From JAGVSV01 sp040766135 (GTDB taxonomy: Bacteria > Bacillota > Clostridia > Christensenellales > Aristaeellaceae): DNA of 64,000 nt. The translations under genes and the position numbers were made by a program. The stretch spans positions 310,001 to 374,000 of the forward strand of contig JAXGRA010000001.1 of the NCBI GenBank assembly GCA_040766135.1, read 5' to 3'. The notes under the pieces are model-generated. The model had not been told where the DNA came from, did no database searches, and saw nothing but the letters and a program-made list of their open reading frames with translations. Below are positions 51,771 to 61,042 of this stretch, in pieces; position 1 is the stretch's first letter, and each line of letters opens with the position of its first letter.

Positions 51771-54230
51771 ATGCGTACAACGTGCTTGCTGTTGATTTTT
51801 TGCCTGCTGTTGCCCCTGAATGCCATGGGGGAGGAGCAAGGCTTTCATATAGCTGCGCCGCAGCGGCTGCGCCCCTATGGCGACAACCAGCTGACGGTGC
51901 ATGCGCCTATTGCCGGTGAGCTGACCATCACCTACGCGCAGGATGGGCGCACGGGCACGGTGATGTCGGGCGTGTCTGTGGAAGCGGGCCAGAACACCAT
52001 CCCCTGGGCCGCGCTGGCCGCGCATGGCGAGCCGTTATCTACAGGCGCAGTTACAATCAACGCTAGTTTGAATGGGCAGCAAACCATTGTGGAAGCCCGC
52101 GTGGGTTCGCCGGTGCCGGCGGTGCAGTTTGCCGTTGCGTCCAGCGATATGATATATGCTGGAAATGCCCAGGATTTTCATGTGTGGCACCAGCTTTCAG
52201 CCCCCGGATTGTTGCGCGTGCAGCTGGTAGACAAACAGGGGCAGGAGTTGCGTTCCTGGAGTTTGAAGCGCGATGATGCCAACGCGCGTACCTTCCGTTT
52301 TGACGGCACCCTGTGGGGCAAAATGCTGGATGAGGGCAGCTATACGCTGCTGTTTTCAGCAGGCAAGGAGCAAGCCCCGCTGGAGGTGCCCTTTATTATA
52401 TCGCATCAGGAAGCACCGGTGCTGCCCGTTACAGTGACCGATCCTGCGCTGCACATGCCGAAGAGCCGCTCGCCGCAGGATGTGTGGGCGGCGATGATAG
52501 CGCCTATTACCGTGGTGGACATCGGCGCGCTGGCCCATCAGAACATAAAGGACGAAAACGGCAAAACGCTGGGCGCGGTGCACGGGCAAACCTCCGGCGT
52601 GCAGGTGCTGTCCATCGAAAATAGCAACGCGCGAGTGGGTGCCTGGCGCACCGAGGATGGCTGCTATATCGAGGGCTATATTCCGGTGGACAAACTGAAA
52701 GTGATAACGCCCCATCCGCGCTATGGCGTGCTGATTGACAAGCAGACGCAGACGATGACCATCTATGAAAACGGCATCGAACGGGGCACCCTGCGCATCA
52801 GCACAGGTTTGCCCACCGCGAAAAAACTGTTTCGTGAAACGGCGGCCGGCGCTTTTTTGACTGAGCGGCGGGTGGCTGCATTTTCCAGTGAGGGCTATCG
52901 GTATAATTATCCCATCCGCTTTGATGGCGGCAACTTTATCCATGAACTGGGCTGGTCGCGCAAGGGGGGGTACGCTGACCAGGAAGCCACGCTGGGCAGC
53001 AAGGTATCACATGGCTGTGTGCGCGTGGAGCGTGGGCACACTGATGATGCGCTTAACGCCTATTGGCTGTGGGCCAACCTGCCCACCGGCACCAAGGTGC
53101 TGGTGCTGGATGATCCCGCCCAGCGTGCTGCTCACTGGCAAAGCATGTTCCCCGGGCAAGTGCCTCCGGACGCGGAGCCTTTGCCCACACAAACACCGCC
53201 TCCGGCCACGCAGCCGCCCATACCGAGCGGCAAGACGCAGAAAATCGTCATGACCTTTGGCGGCGATTGTGTGCTGGGCAGTGAGGAAAATAAACGCCGC
53301 CGTGAGGATTCGTTTGATTCTTTCATTGCCGCCAAGGGCTACGGGTGGCCGTTTGAACTGCTGCAGCCCATTTTCACGCAGGATGACTGGACGGTTATCA
53401 ACTTAGAATGTGTGTTCAAGGACGATAGCAGCAACAAGCAGACCAGGCTGCACAATTTCCGCGGCCCTGTGGAGTTTGCCAACATACTGCCTGTATCATC
53501 TGTTGAGATGGTCAACATCGCCAACAACCATCACATCGACTATGGAAAGATTGGGCGTCGCACCACCAAGGAAGCGCTGGACAGCGTTGGCGTGGCCTAT
53601 GCCGGGTATGGGGATGTCTATGTGTGGCAGCGCGATGGCATCAGGATTGGCTTTGGCGGCATCCGGGAAACGACCTGGCGGCAAAACAAGCAGCAAGTGG
53701 CGGATGATATCCAGCGGCTCAAGGCACAAGGCTGCGATCTGATTATATACAGCTGTCACTTTGGCAAGGAGTACGCCCCCAACCGCAACCAACTGCAGGA
53801 GCGCATCGCGCACATGGCCATTGACGAGGGGGCCGACATCATCATCGGCCACCATCCGCACGTGGTGCAGGGCGTGGAGCATTACAACGGCGGCGTGATA
53901 TTCTATTCATTGGGCAATCTGGTGTTTGGCGGCAACCTCGATTTGACGGAGTTTGACGGCTGCCTTGTGCAGACTACATTTACCTTTGTTGGCAACACGT
54001 GCATTGCGGCGGAGTTTGAGCTGATCCCCGTGTTGACCAGCGGGGCCGCCCCTGCCAATGATTTCCGGCCTGTGCCCGCCCAAGGGGAGGACAAGCTGCG
54101 TATCATCAGCCGCATGCAGCAGGACAGCGTGCTACCGCTTAATCAGGGCGTGCTGGTCTTTGCCCGATCGCCGCAGACAGGATTTGCTTTGCACACACTG
54201 CAGCAAGAATATGTTGTGAATGCTGAATAA
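51771..54230 (+). CDS. Fusion protein: L,D-transpeptidase (YkuD) plus CapA/PgsA-type domain
   Basis: An 819-residue secreted protein. After a signal peptide (residues 1-20) come Ig-like segments (about 30-215), an SH3-like stretch (about 245-312), a YkuD L,D-transpeptidase domain (313-440) with the catalytic motif S413-HGCVR (Cys416) and upstream His in FIHELGWS, a proline-rich linker (about 460-488) and a CapA domain (491-760) with FGGDCVLG, NLECVF, NNHHIDYG, SCHFGKEY, GHHPHVVQG and FYSLGNLVF. L,D-transpeptidases attach amines to the peptidoglycan stem; CapA/PgsA is the extracellular subunit of poly-gamma-glutamate synthase. The pgsBC operon at 39817 lacks its own pgsA, so this is the obvious candidate, with a built-in wall-attachment activity (inference). 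Confidence 0.92.
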   Translation: MRTTCLLLIFCLLLPLNAMGEEQGFHIAAPQRLRPYGDNQLTVHAPIAGELTITYAQDGRTGTVMSGVSVEAGQNTIPWAALAAHGEPLSTGAVTINASLNGQQTIVEARVGSPVPAVQFAVASSDMIYAGNAQDFHVWHQLSAPGLLRVQLVDKQGQELRSWSLKRDDANARTFRFDGTLWGKMLDEGSYTLLFSAGKEQAPLEVPFIISHQEAPVLPVTVTDPALHMPKSRSPQDVWAAMIAPITVVDIGALAHQNIKDENGKTLGAVHGQTSGVQVLSIENSNARVGAWRTEDGCYIEGYIPVDKLKVITPHPRYGVLIDKQTQTMTIYENGIERGTLRISTGLPTAKKLFRETAAGAFLTERRVAAFSSEGYRYNYPIRFDGGNFIHELGWSRKGGYADQEATLGSKVSHGCVRVERGHTDDALNAYWLWANLPTGTKVLVLDDPAQRAAHWQSMFPGQVPPDAEPLPTQTPPPATQPPIPSGKTQKIVMTFGGDCVLGSEENKRRREDSFDSFIAAKGYGWPFELLQPIFTQDDWTVINLECVFKDDSSNKQTRLHNFRGPVEFANILPVSSVEMVNIANNHHIDYGKIGRRTTKEALDSVGVAYAGYGDVYVWQRDGIRIGFGGIRETTWRQNKQQVADDIQRLKAQGCDLIIYSCHFGKEYAPNRNQLQERIAHMAIDEGADIIIGHHPHVVQGVEHYNGGVIFYSLGNLVFGGNLDLTEFDGCLVQTTFTFVGNTCIAAEFELIPVLTSGAAPANDFRPVPAQGEDKLRIISRMQQDSVLPLNQGVLVFARSPQTGFALHTLQQEYVVNAE

Positions 54231-54248
54231 GTTGTGTAAGCACAATTA

Positions 54249-54275
54249 GGCCGTCCCTTGCGGACAGCCTTTTGT
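54249..54275 (+). terminator. Intrinsic terminator after the LDT-CapA gene
   Basis: GGCCGTCC-CTTGC-GGACAGCC, one mismatch, followed by TTTTG. Confidence 0.75.
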
Positions 54276-54330
54276 TTTGCGGCGGCATTGTGTATACTGT
54301 ATGCAACAAGCAACAGGGAGGACTGAACGC

Positions 54331-55563
54331 ATGTCTGTCGTACGGCCCAGTGCCAATCAATTGGAGTTTTTATCATGGGAGTTCGGCGTGTTTTTCCATT
54401 TTGGGATTCGCGCTTTTTATAAAGGCAGCAGCGATTGGGATGGCAACGCAATGTCGCTTCACGTATTTAACCCAACGCAGCTGGACTGCGATGCCTGGGT
54501 GCGCGCGGTGAAGGAAGCGGGCGGCACCTATGCGGTGTTTACCTGCAAGCATCATGACGGCTTTGCGCTGTGGCCGTCCAAGATGACGGATTACTCCGTC
54601 GCCCACACGCCCTGGAAAGACGGCCAAGGGGATGTGGTGCGGGAGTTTGTGGACGCCTGCCGCCGCCATGATATCAAGGTGGGGCTGTACTATTCCCCGG
54701 CGCAGTGGGGGCACGGCGCTGATTTTACCGATGAAAAGGAATATGATGATTATTTCATCGGCCAACTGTCCGAACTGCTCACCGGCTATGGCCCGATCGA
54801 CTACCTGTGGTTTGACGGGGCGGGCTCGGATGGGCATACGTATGATAAGCAGCGCATCATCAAGGAAGTCCGCGCGCTGCAGCCCGATATGCTGGTGTTT
54901 AACATGTGGGATCCCGACACCCGCTGGGTGGGCAATGAGGACGGCTATGCCGACATGCCCAACTCCTCGCTGATTACGGATCCTCCCCTCGGCATGTTGC
55001 TGAGCGAAGAGCGGCAAGAGAATTTGACGCTGTTCTTGCCCGCGGAGTGCGACATGCGCATGCGCTCCACCTGGTTTGACTGCGAGGACAACGAGGATAC
55101 CATCAAGGAAGTGGATGAGCTGATGGGCATCTATGAAATGTCGGTGGGGCGCGGGGCTAACCTGCTGCTCAACATCGGCCCGGACGCGCGCGGCCTGCTG
55201 CCCGAAAAGGACGCCCAGCGCCTGGCGGAGTTTGGCGAAGCCATCCGCCGCCGCTATGGCACGCCGCTCAACTTTGCCTATACAGGCAAGGGCGCTCATG
55301 CAGAGATTGTTGCCCCCCAGCAACAGCTGGTGGACCGTGTGATGATCCAGGAGGATCTGACCTGCGGCGAGGGTGTCCAGGCCTTCCGCGTGTATGCCGA
55401 CCTGCCCGGCGGGCTGGGGCGCATCTGTCTGTACAAGGGCGACACCATCGGGCACAAGGCTATTTGTGTATTCCCCACGTTTAAAACCGACCGCATTGTG
55501 GTGGAAACAGAGGGCGCCGACGGGCGCACGCTGACCAACCTGCAAGCCTTTTACGCGCAATGA
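54331..55563 (+). CDS. Alpha-L-fucosidase (GH29)
   Basis: A 410-residue cytoplasmic-looking glycosidase without signal peptide. GH29 signature parts: FGVFFHFGIRAFY, CKHHDGFALWPSKMTDYSV, VGLYYSP, and the nucleophile D162 in YLWFDGAGSDG; LLLNIGPDARGLLP ends the catalytic domain. A small C-terminal beta domain follows. It removes fucose from glycans, plausible for mucin-derived oligosaccharides taken up by the cell. The ATG at 54331 has GGGAGG upstream. It overlaps the nucleoside hydrolase by ATGA, so it is the first gene of a five-gene operon. Confidence 0.93.
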   Translation: MSVVRPSANQLEFLSWEFGVFFHFGIRAFYKGSSDWDGNAMSLHVFNPTQLDCDAWVRAVKEAGGTYAVFTCKHHDGFALWPSKMTDYSVAHTPWKDGQGDVVREFVDACRRHDIKVGLYYSPAQWGHGADFTDEKEYDDYFIGQLSELLTGYGPIDYLWFDGAGSDGHTYDKQRIIKEVRALQPDMLVFNMWDPDTRWVGNEDGYADMPNSSLITDPPLGMLLSEERQENLTLFLPAECDMRMRSTWFDCEDNEDTIKEVDELMGIYEMSVGRGANLLLNIGPDARGLLPEKDAQRLAEFGEAIRRRYGTPLNFAYTGKGAHAEIVAPQQQLVDRVMIQEDLTCGEGVQAFRVYADLPGGLGRICLYKGDTIGHKAICVFPTFKTDRIVVETEGADGRTLTNLQAFYAQ

Positions 55564-56471
55564 GCCGGTTAGCATATATCAAGGCCTATAAGCAATCCGG
55601 CGCGGTGGTGGACTGCGTGCTGGATACCGATGCCTACAACGAGATTGACGATCAGTTCGCCATTGCCTGGCTGCTCAAGGCCTCCAGCCAGGTGCGCTTG
55701 CGGGCGTTATATGCCGCGCCGTTTTTAAACGAGCGATCGGTTTCGCCCGAAGACGGCATGGAAAAGAGCTTCCAGGAAATTCAAAAACTGCTGGGCTTGG
55801 CGGCGCTGCCCGCTTCGCCGCCGGTCTTCCGGGGCGCTGCGCGCTTTTTGCCCGATGAGCAGACGCCGGTAGCGTCCGATGCCGCCCGGCACTTGGTGCA
55901 GCTGGCGCAGACCTACACGCCGGAAAAGCCGCTGTATGTGCTGGCCATCGGTGCCATCACCAACATCGCCTCGGCGCTGCTGATGGAGCCTGCCATTGCG
56001 GCCAATATTGCGGTGGTGTGGCTGGGCGGGCATGCAGCCTGGTGGCCCCACACCAGGGAGTTTAACATGCAGCAGGATGTGGCCGCCGCGCGCGTGGTGT
56101 TTAACGATGCGCCGCTGGTGCAATTGCCCTGCATGGGCGTGGTGGATCATTTGACTGTGACGGGCCCGGAGCTGATGCACTGGCTGGCCGACAAAAACCC
56201 GCTGGCTGATTATCTGTGCCGCAACACCATCAGCGAAGCGGAGCGCTATGCCAAAGGAACGGCCTGGAGCCGTGTGATATGGGATGTGTCGGCGGTGGCC
56301 TGGCTGCTGGACAGGGAGGATCAGATGCTGTCCGACCGCGAACTGCCCGCCCCCATACCGGAGTATGATCATCACTATGCCTATGACTTTACGCGTTCGC
56401 CCATCCGCCAGGTATGGCGGGTGTCGCGCGATGCCATTTTTACGCGCCTGTTTTCCGCACTGACCGACTAA
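55560..56471 (+). CDS. Nucleoside hydrolase
   Basis: A 303-residue protein of the inosine-uridine-preferring hydrolase family, cleaving nucleosides to base and ribose. The calcium-binding motif appears as DTDAYNEIDDQFAIAWLL (usual DxDxxxDD, with extra spacing), followed by LYVLAIGAITNIASAL and FNMQQDVAAARVVFND. The start overlaps the fucosidase stop. It works beside DeoD in purine salvage. Confidence 0.9.
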   Translation: MSRLAYIKAYKQSGAVVDCVLDTDAYNEIDDQFAIAWLLKASSQVRLRALYAAPFLNERSVSPEDGMEKSFQEIQKLLGLAALPASPPVFRGAARFLPDEQTPVASDAARHLVQLAQTYTPEKPLYVLAIGAITNIASALLMEPAIAANIAVVWLGGHAAWWPHTREFNMQQDVAAARVVFNDAPLVQLPCMGVVDHLTVTGPELMHWLADKNPLADYLCRNTISEAERYAKGTAWSRVIWDVSAVAWLLDREDQMLSDRELPAPIPEYDHHYAYDFTRSPIRQVWRVSRDAIFTRLFSALTD

Positions 56472-56488
56472 ATAGAAGGGAGCACCCC

Positions 56489-57196
56489 ATGGCCAATACC
56501 CCCACGCTGCACAACACTGCCAAACAAGGCGACTTCGCCCGCACCGTGCTGATGCCCGGCGACCCGCTGCGCGCCAAATTCATCGCCGATACCTATCTGA
56601 CCGATGCACAGCTGGTCAACAACGTGCGCGGTATCCACGGCTACACCGGCCAATACAAGGGCAAGCGTGTGTCTGTGATGGGGTCGGGCATGGGCATTCC
56701 GTCCATCGGCATTTACAGCCATGAGCTGTTCAACAACTATGGCGTGGAGCAGATCATCCGCGTAGGATCGGCAGGCGTCATTCATCCGGGTTTGAAGGTG
56801 CGTGACCTGGTGGTGGGCATGAGTGCGTACAGCAACTCCGCCTATGGCAGGCAGTTTGGTTTTGACGGAAACCTTGCGCCGTGCGCGGATTATGAGCTGC
56901 TGCGGAAGGCTGTGGACACCGCCCAGGCCATGGGCGTGCACACCATGGTGGGGCCTATCTATTCCTCAGATTCGTTCTATGATGCCAGCAGCCCGCTTGC
57001 TACACTGCAAAAACTGGGCGTGCTGGCGGTGGAAATGGAGGCCTATGGCCTGTACCTGAACGCCGCCGCCGCAGGCAAAAAGGCGCTGACGCTGCTGACC
57101 ATCTCGGACAATCCGTTCACTGGTGAATCGCTGACGCCCACCGAAGTGCGCGAAACCTTCACCCAGATGATGGAGATTGCGCTGACCATCGCATGA
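56489..57196 (+). CDS. deoD: Purine-nucleoside phosphorylase DeoD
   Basis: A 235-residue hexameric-type phosphorylase. PGDPLRAKFIADTYL (phosphate loop), MGSGMGIPSIGIYSHEL, IRVGSAGVI, VEMEAYGLY and SDNPFTGE (catalytic Asp) are all present and the length is standard. It converts purine (deoxy)nucleosides and phosphate to base and (deoxy)ribose-1-phosphate. ATG at 56489 follows AGAAGGGAG; the downstream gene overlaps by ATGA. Confidence 0.97.
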   Translation: MANTPTLHNTAKQGDFARTVLMPGDPLRAKFIADTYLTDAQLVNNVRGIHGYTGQYKGKRVSVMGSGMGIPSIGIYSHELFNNYGVEQIIRVGSAGVIHPGLKVRDLVVGMSAYSNSAYGRQFGFDGNLAPCADYELLRKAVDTAQAMGVHTMVGPIYSSDSFYDASSPLATLQKLGVLAVEMEAYGLYLNAAAAGKKALTLLTISDNPFTGESLTPTEVRETFTQMMEIALTIA

Positions 57197-57651
57197 ACGT
57201 GCTGATCAGCGCCTGCCTGATGGGGCTGTGCACGCGCTATGATGGCTGCTCGCAGCCGCAGGATTTGTCCAAATTGGCCGGTCATGTGCTGATCCCCGTG
57301 TGCCCGGAGCAGCTGGGCGGCCTGCCCACCCCGCGCCCGCCGGCGGAAATACAGCCCGATGGCCGGGTGATAACCGCGCAGGGGGTTGATGTGACCGGTC
57401 ACTACCAGCACGGCGCGCAGCAGGCGCTGCATGTATACAAGGCCTGCGGGTGTAAAGCGGCGCTGCTCAAGGCGCGCAGCCCATCCTGCGGAGTGGGGCA
57501 GGTGTATGACGGCACCTTTTCCGGCACGCTGACCAGTGGGGATGGCGTATTTGTGCAGCTTTTGAAACGGCAGGGCATGGCAGTGTTTACCGAGCACGAG
57601 ATGGATGACTTGCTGGCCTATATTCACAACAAAGAGGATACCGGGGTATGA
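57193..57651 (+). CDS. DUF523 family protein
   Basis: A 152-residue protein with the conserved cysteines of DUF523: LISACLMGLCTRYDG, PVCPEQLGGLPTPRPPAEI and LKARSPSCGVGQVYDG. The pattern suggests a metal- or Fe-S-binding enzyme of unknown reaction. Overlaps deoD upstream and the transporter downstream by ATGA, so it is firmly in the operon. Confidence 0.9.
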   Translation: MNVLISACLMGLCTRYDGCSQPQDLSKLAGHVLIPVCPEQLGGLPTPRPPAEIQPDGRVITAQGVDVTGHYQHGAQQALHVYKACGCKAALLKARSPSCGVGQVYDGTFSGTLTSGDGVFVQLLKRQGMAVFTEHEMDDLLAYIHNKEDTGV

Positions 57652-59090
57652 AATTGTCTAAACGCACGCTGCACATGCTGCTGGCTTTGGTGCCGGTGGC
57701 GTTTTCCTATATCCTGCCGCCGCCTGCAGGCATGACGGCCTCGGGCTTGCACATCCTGGGCATTTTCTTAGGCGTGCTCACGCTGTGGCTGACGGAGGCC
57801 ATTGACTGGCCCAGCTTGCTGCTGTTGGCGGCGCTGGCGTTTATTCCGGAACTGAGCTTTTCAGGCATTCTCGCCGAATCCATCGGCGGCACCACGTTTT
57901 CATTTTTGTTGTTTACCTTTTTGTGCACGCATGCGCTGGCGCAGACGCCGTTTGTGCGCAGGGTAGCATTGGCGTTTGTCAACAGCCGCGCTGCGCGCCG
58001 GGGGCCGTGGGCGTTTTCGCTGCTGTTCTTTTTGTCGGCGTTGACGCTGGGCCTGTTTATGTCGCCCAGCGTGCTGTTTGTTATTTACCTGCCCATCCAT
58101 GCCGAGATATGCGCGGTGTTGAACCTGAAAAAAGGCGACCGCTTTGCCGCGATGCTGATGCTGGGCATGACGGTCGCCATTGCGCTTAGTTCAGGCATGA
58201 CGCCCATCGCACATGTGTTTTCCAACATGGCTATGGGATTTTATGAAAAAGCCACCGGGCACACCATCAGCTATGCGCACTACATTGCCTTTGGCATGGC
58301 GGTGGGCATCATTACCTTTGCGGCAATGATGCTGGTGTTCCGCTTTGTGCTGCGGCCTGACCTGTCGGGATATAACATCGGCCAGCACTCGCTGGGCGGA
58401 GAAAAGCAGCCCATGGAGCGCCGAGAAGCCCTGATTTTGGGCGTTTTTGCGCTGGTGGTGCTGGCCTGGGTGGTGCCGGGCTTTCTATGTGATGTTTGGC
58501 CTGTGATGAAAACCATCCAAGCTAAGGGCATTGCATGGCCGCCGCTGATCGGCGCAGTGGCCATGATGATGATTAGCGTTGAGGGTAAACCGTTGCTTGC
58601 CTTTGGCGAGGGCATGACCAAGGGCGTATCCTGGGCGGCGCTGATGATGACAGCCTCCACGCTGGCGCTGGGCGCGGCCATGACCAACAAGGACATCGGC
58701 CTGACCCAATGGCTAAGCAGCAATGTCTCGCCGCTGTTGGACGGCCTGCCGGCCTGGGTGCTGGTGCTGGTGTTTACGCTGTGGGCGGCGCTGCAGACCA
58801 ATGTATCATCCAACATGGTCACCATCACCGTGGTGTGCACGGTGGCGCTGCCCATCGTGCTGGCCACCCAGGGGCAGGTCAGCGCGCCGGCCGTTGCGTC
58901 CATCATTGGCATGATGGGGGCGTTTGCCTTTGCCACGCCGCCGGCGCATCCCAATGTGGCGCTGGCCGTGGGATCAGGCTGGACCAGCGCAAAACAGATG
59001 CTGCTGTACGGCGGCATCTGTATGGTGATATCGGTGGCGGTCACGGTGCTGGTGGGCTACCCGCTGGCAGCCACACTGATGGGGTACTGA
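57648..59090 (+). CDS. SLC13/DASS family sodium-coupled anion transporter
   Basis: A 480-residue membrane protein with about 12 hydrophobic segments. The DASS pattern is visible: GVLTLWLTEAIDWPSLLLLAAL near the start, the S-N-T-like hairpin region MTPIAHVFSNMAMGF, and the second half with NVSSNMVTITVV. It would import dicarboxylates, sulfate or related anions with sodium. It ends the fucosidase-nucleoside operon and converges with the ECF gene three bases away. Confidence 0.9.
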   Translation: MKLSKRTLHMLLALVPVAFSYILPPPAGMTASGLHILGIFLGVLTLWLTEAIDWPSLLLLAALAFIPELSFSGILAESIGGTTFSFLLFTFLCTHALAQTPFVRRVALAFVNSRAARRGPWAFSLLFFLSALTLGLFMSPSVLFVIYLPIHAEICAVLNLKKGDRFAAMLMLGMTVAIALSSGMTPIAHVFSNMAMGFYEKATGHTISYAHYIAFGMAVGIITFAAMMLVFRFVLRPDLSGYNIGQHSLGGEKQPMERREALILGVFALVVLAWVVPGFLCDVWPVMKTIQAKGIAWPPLIGAVAMMMISVEGKPLLAFGEGMTKGVSWAALMMTASTLALGAAMTNKDIGLTQWLSSNVSPLLDGLPAWVLVLVFTLWAALQTNVSSNMVTITVVCTVALPIVLATQGQVSAPAVASIIGMMGAFAFATPPAHPNVALAVGSGWTSAKQMLLYGGICMVISVAVTVLVGYPLAATLMGY

Positions 59091-59093
59091 TTT

Positions 59094-59654
59094 TTACCGG
59101 AAACTGTCGTACATACCCGTTTTTTCCAGGGCAGGTTTGAGCGCGCCGTACAGCAGCGGCGCGGCAATAACGGCAAACAGGCCGTTGATGCTGGAGGCCA
59201 GTAGCTTTTGCAGCATCATGGCCGGGATGGTATCGGCAGGTACCTGCGTTACAAAGGCCAGCTGCACATAGCTTTTGCCCAAGTACAGCGCAATATACAG
59301 CAACGCCCCCAGCAGCGCGCCTACAAACAGGCGCGCTTTTTTGCCCTGCAGGGAGGCGGCGCGGTACACCACCAGGCCGCATACCAGCGTCATCAGGCCT
59401 TTGTTAAAAAACGTTATGATGGCCTCTGTCATGCCCCAGCCGCCCACAATGTCAAATAAGCCGGAGCCAATGGCTGCTGCAAGCCCGCCGTACACCCCGC
59501 CAAACAGCATGCCCGACAGCAGGCACACGGCATTGGCGATGTGCACGCGCGAGGCGCCCATCGGGACGGAAAAGAAATTGGACACAAACACCACCGCGGC
59601 CATCATGCCCACGAAAGTAATGGCGTACACGCTGTCCATGCGCTTGGATGCCAT
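59094..59654 (-). CDS. ECF transporter S component
   Basis: A 186-residue membrane protein with about five or six helices, opening AITFVGMMAAVVFVSNFFSVPMG and containing VHIANAVCLLSGMLFGGVYGGLAAAIGSGLFDIVGG, the typical substrate-binding subunit of group II energy-coupling factor transporters. The vitamin carried cannot be named. ATG at 59654 follows AAGGAGGAAG; the frame's earlier ATG at 59672 does not have it. A dyad lies just upstream (59697-59727). The energising EcfAA'T genes are elsewhere. Confidence 0.88.
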   Translation of the reverse strand: MASKRMDSVYAITFVGMMAAVVFVSNFFSVPMGASRVHIANAVCLLSGMLFGGVYGGLAAAIGSGLFDIVGGWGMTEAIITFFNKGLMTLVCGLVVYRAASLQGKKARLFVGALLGALLYIALYLGKSYVQLAFVTQVPADTIPAMMLQKLLASSINGLFAVIAAPLLYGALKPALEKTGMYDSFR

Positions 59655-59696
59655 CGTCTTCCTCCTTCGCATAAACTACACGCTTATAGTATGTTA

Positions 59697-59727
59697 TATT
59701 GTGTCAGGTGTAAATGCCTGGACAATA
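59697..59727 (-). promoter_or_regulatory. Inverted repeat upstream of the ECF S-component
   Basis: TATTGTGTCAGG and CCTGGACAATA form an imperfect dyad with an 8-base centre, overlapping a possible TTTACA -35 and placed above TACTAT. Suited to a repressor operator; no known box (BirA, NrdR, Rex) matches exactly. Confidence 0.45.
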
Positions 59728-59740
59728 CGGAACTCAATCA

Positions 59741-61042
59741 TTAATTGTTGTCCGCTACTGCATCAGCGGCAGGCGATACATGGCGCTCAGGCAGGCATAC
59801 CACCACGCGCGTGCCCACGCCCTCGCGCGACACCACGTCAAAGTAGCCGTGATGCTGATCCACAATCCATTTGGCGATGGACAGCCCCAGCCCCGTGCCG
59901 CCGGTATGCCGTGCGCGCGCGGGGTCGGAGCGGAAAAATCGCTCAAAAATGCGGGGGATATCCTCCTGCGCGATGCCGCTGCCGTTGTCCTGCACGGCAA
60001 AGCACGGCGTGCCGTTGTCCATCACATAGCTGCGCAGCGTGATGGGGTCGCCGGGCTGGGAGTACTTGGCTGCGTTGTCTACCAATATGCGCGCCACCTG
60101 CTTAAGCAATGAGGCGTCGCCCACCGCCGGTACGCTGTCGGCCGTTTGCAGGCGCCAGGTGTGCTGCTTGTCAATCATCTCGTACTCTTCATACACCTCG
60201 CGCATCAGCTGTGCCAGGTCTACCGGCGCAAAGGTGGTTTGCTGGCGGCCCACATCGCCGCGCGCCAAAAACAGCAGCTGTTCCACTAACTTTTGCATGT
60301 CCTCGGCCTCGGACTTGATGGCCTCAATGCTTTCGGTCAATATTTTTTCGTCATCCTTGCCCCAGCGCGTCAGCATCCCGGCATACCCCTGGATGACGGC
60401 GATGGGCGTGCGCAGCTCATGCGAGGCATCGGATACAAAGCGCGCCTGCTCGCGGTATGCTTCGTGCATGCGCGCCATCAGGCTGTTGATGGCCTCCTCC
60501 AGCCCCATCAGGTCGCGGTCGCCTGTGGACAGCTTGGCATCGGGGGAATCCGGGCTGATGGCTGCAATGGCGTCCTCCAAGTGGTGATATTTCTGATCCC
60601 AGATGGCCGGATCTGTCAGCGCCTGGGCGCTTTCGGCCATGCGGTGCAGCGGCTGCAGCAGCCGCTTGGTGCGCTTTTTGCCGTTGCGGTAGGCGACAAT
60701 GAGCACCACCAACTCCACCCCCAGCGCGGTGGGCAGGAAGCGCAGCATGGTTTCAAACAGCGGGCACATGTCCTTCTGCCAGGTCTGCTCGTCCAGCGAA
60801 AAGGTATACACGCCGTCCATCAGCCTGCGCGGCCAGGAATAATCGCTGTCAAACGTAACAGAGCGGCCCAGGTTGGGCCGCCAGGCATCGCCCAGCTCGG
60901 CGCGCTCCATCGCATGCCCCCAACCCAAAACAATAAAGAACAGCGCCAGCGCGTTGACCAGCAGGATGGTCCAAAAAATGCGAAAGAAAAACCCCCGGTT
61001 GATGCGCCGGGTGATGGAGGTCATGCGCCGGCTGTCGCTCAT
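59741..61042 (-). CDS. Sensor histidine kinase
   Basis: A 433-residue membrane kinase: two membrane segments (FWTILLVNALALFFIVLG and LGVELVVLIVAY) bracketing a small outside domain of about 60 residues, a HAMP-like link, the dimerisation domain with phospho-acceptor H208 (FVSDASHELRTPIAV), and an ATPase domain with VDNAAKYS, DNGSGI, FERFFRSD and GGTGLGLSI. It overlaps the response regulator by ATGA and forms a two-component system with it. Signal unknown. Confidence 0.93.
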   Translation of the reverse strand: MSDSRRMTSITRRINRGFFFRIFWTILLVNALALFFIVLGWGHAMERAELGDAWRPNLGRSVTFDSDYSWPRRLMDGVYTFSLDEQTWQKDMCPLFETMLRFLPTALGVELVVLIVAYRNGKKRTKRLLQPLHRMAESAQALTDPAIWDQKYHHLEDAIAAISPDSPDAKLSTGDRDLMGLEEAINSLMARMHEAYREQARFVSDASHELRTPIAVIQGYAGMLTRWGKDDEKILTESIEAIKSEAEDMQKLVEQLLFLARGDVGRQQTTFAPVDLAQLMREVYEEYEMIDKQHTWRLQTADSVPAVGDASLLKQVARILVDNAAKYSQPGDPITLRSYVMDNGTPCFAVQDNGSGIAQEDIPRIFERFFRSDPARARHTGGTGLGLSIAKWIVDQHHGYFDVVSREGVGTRVVVCLPERHVSPAADAVADNN

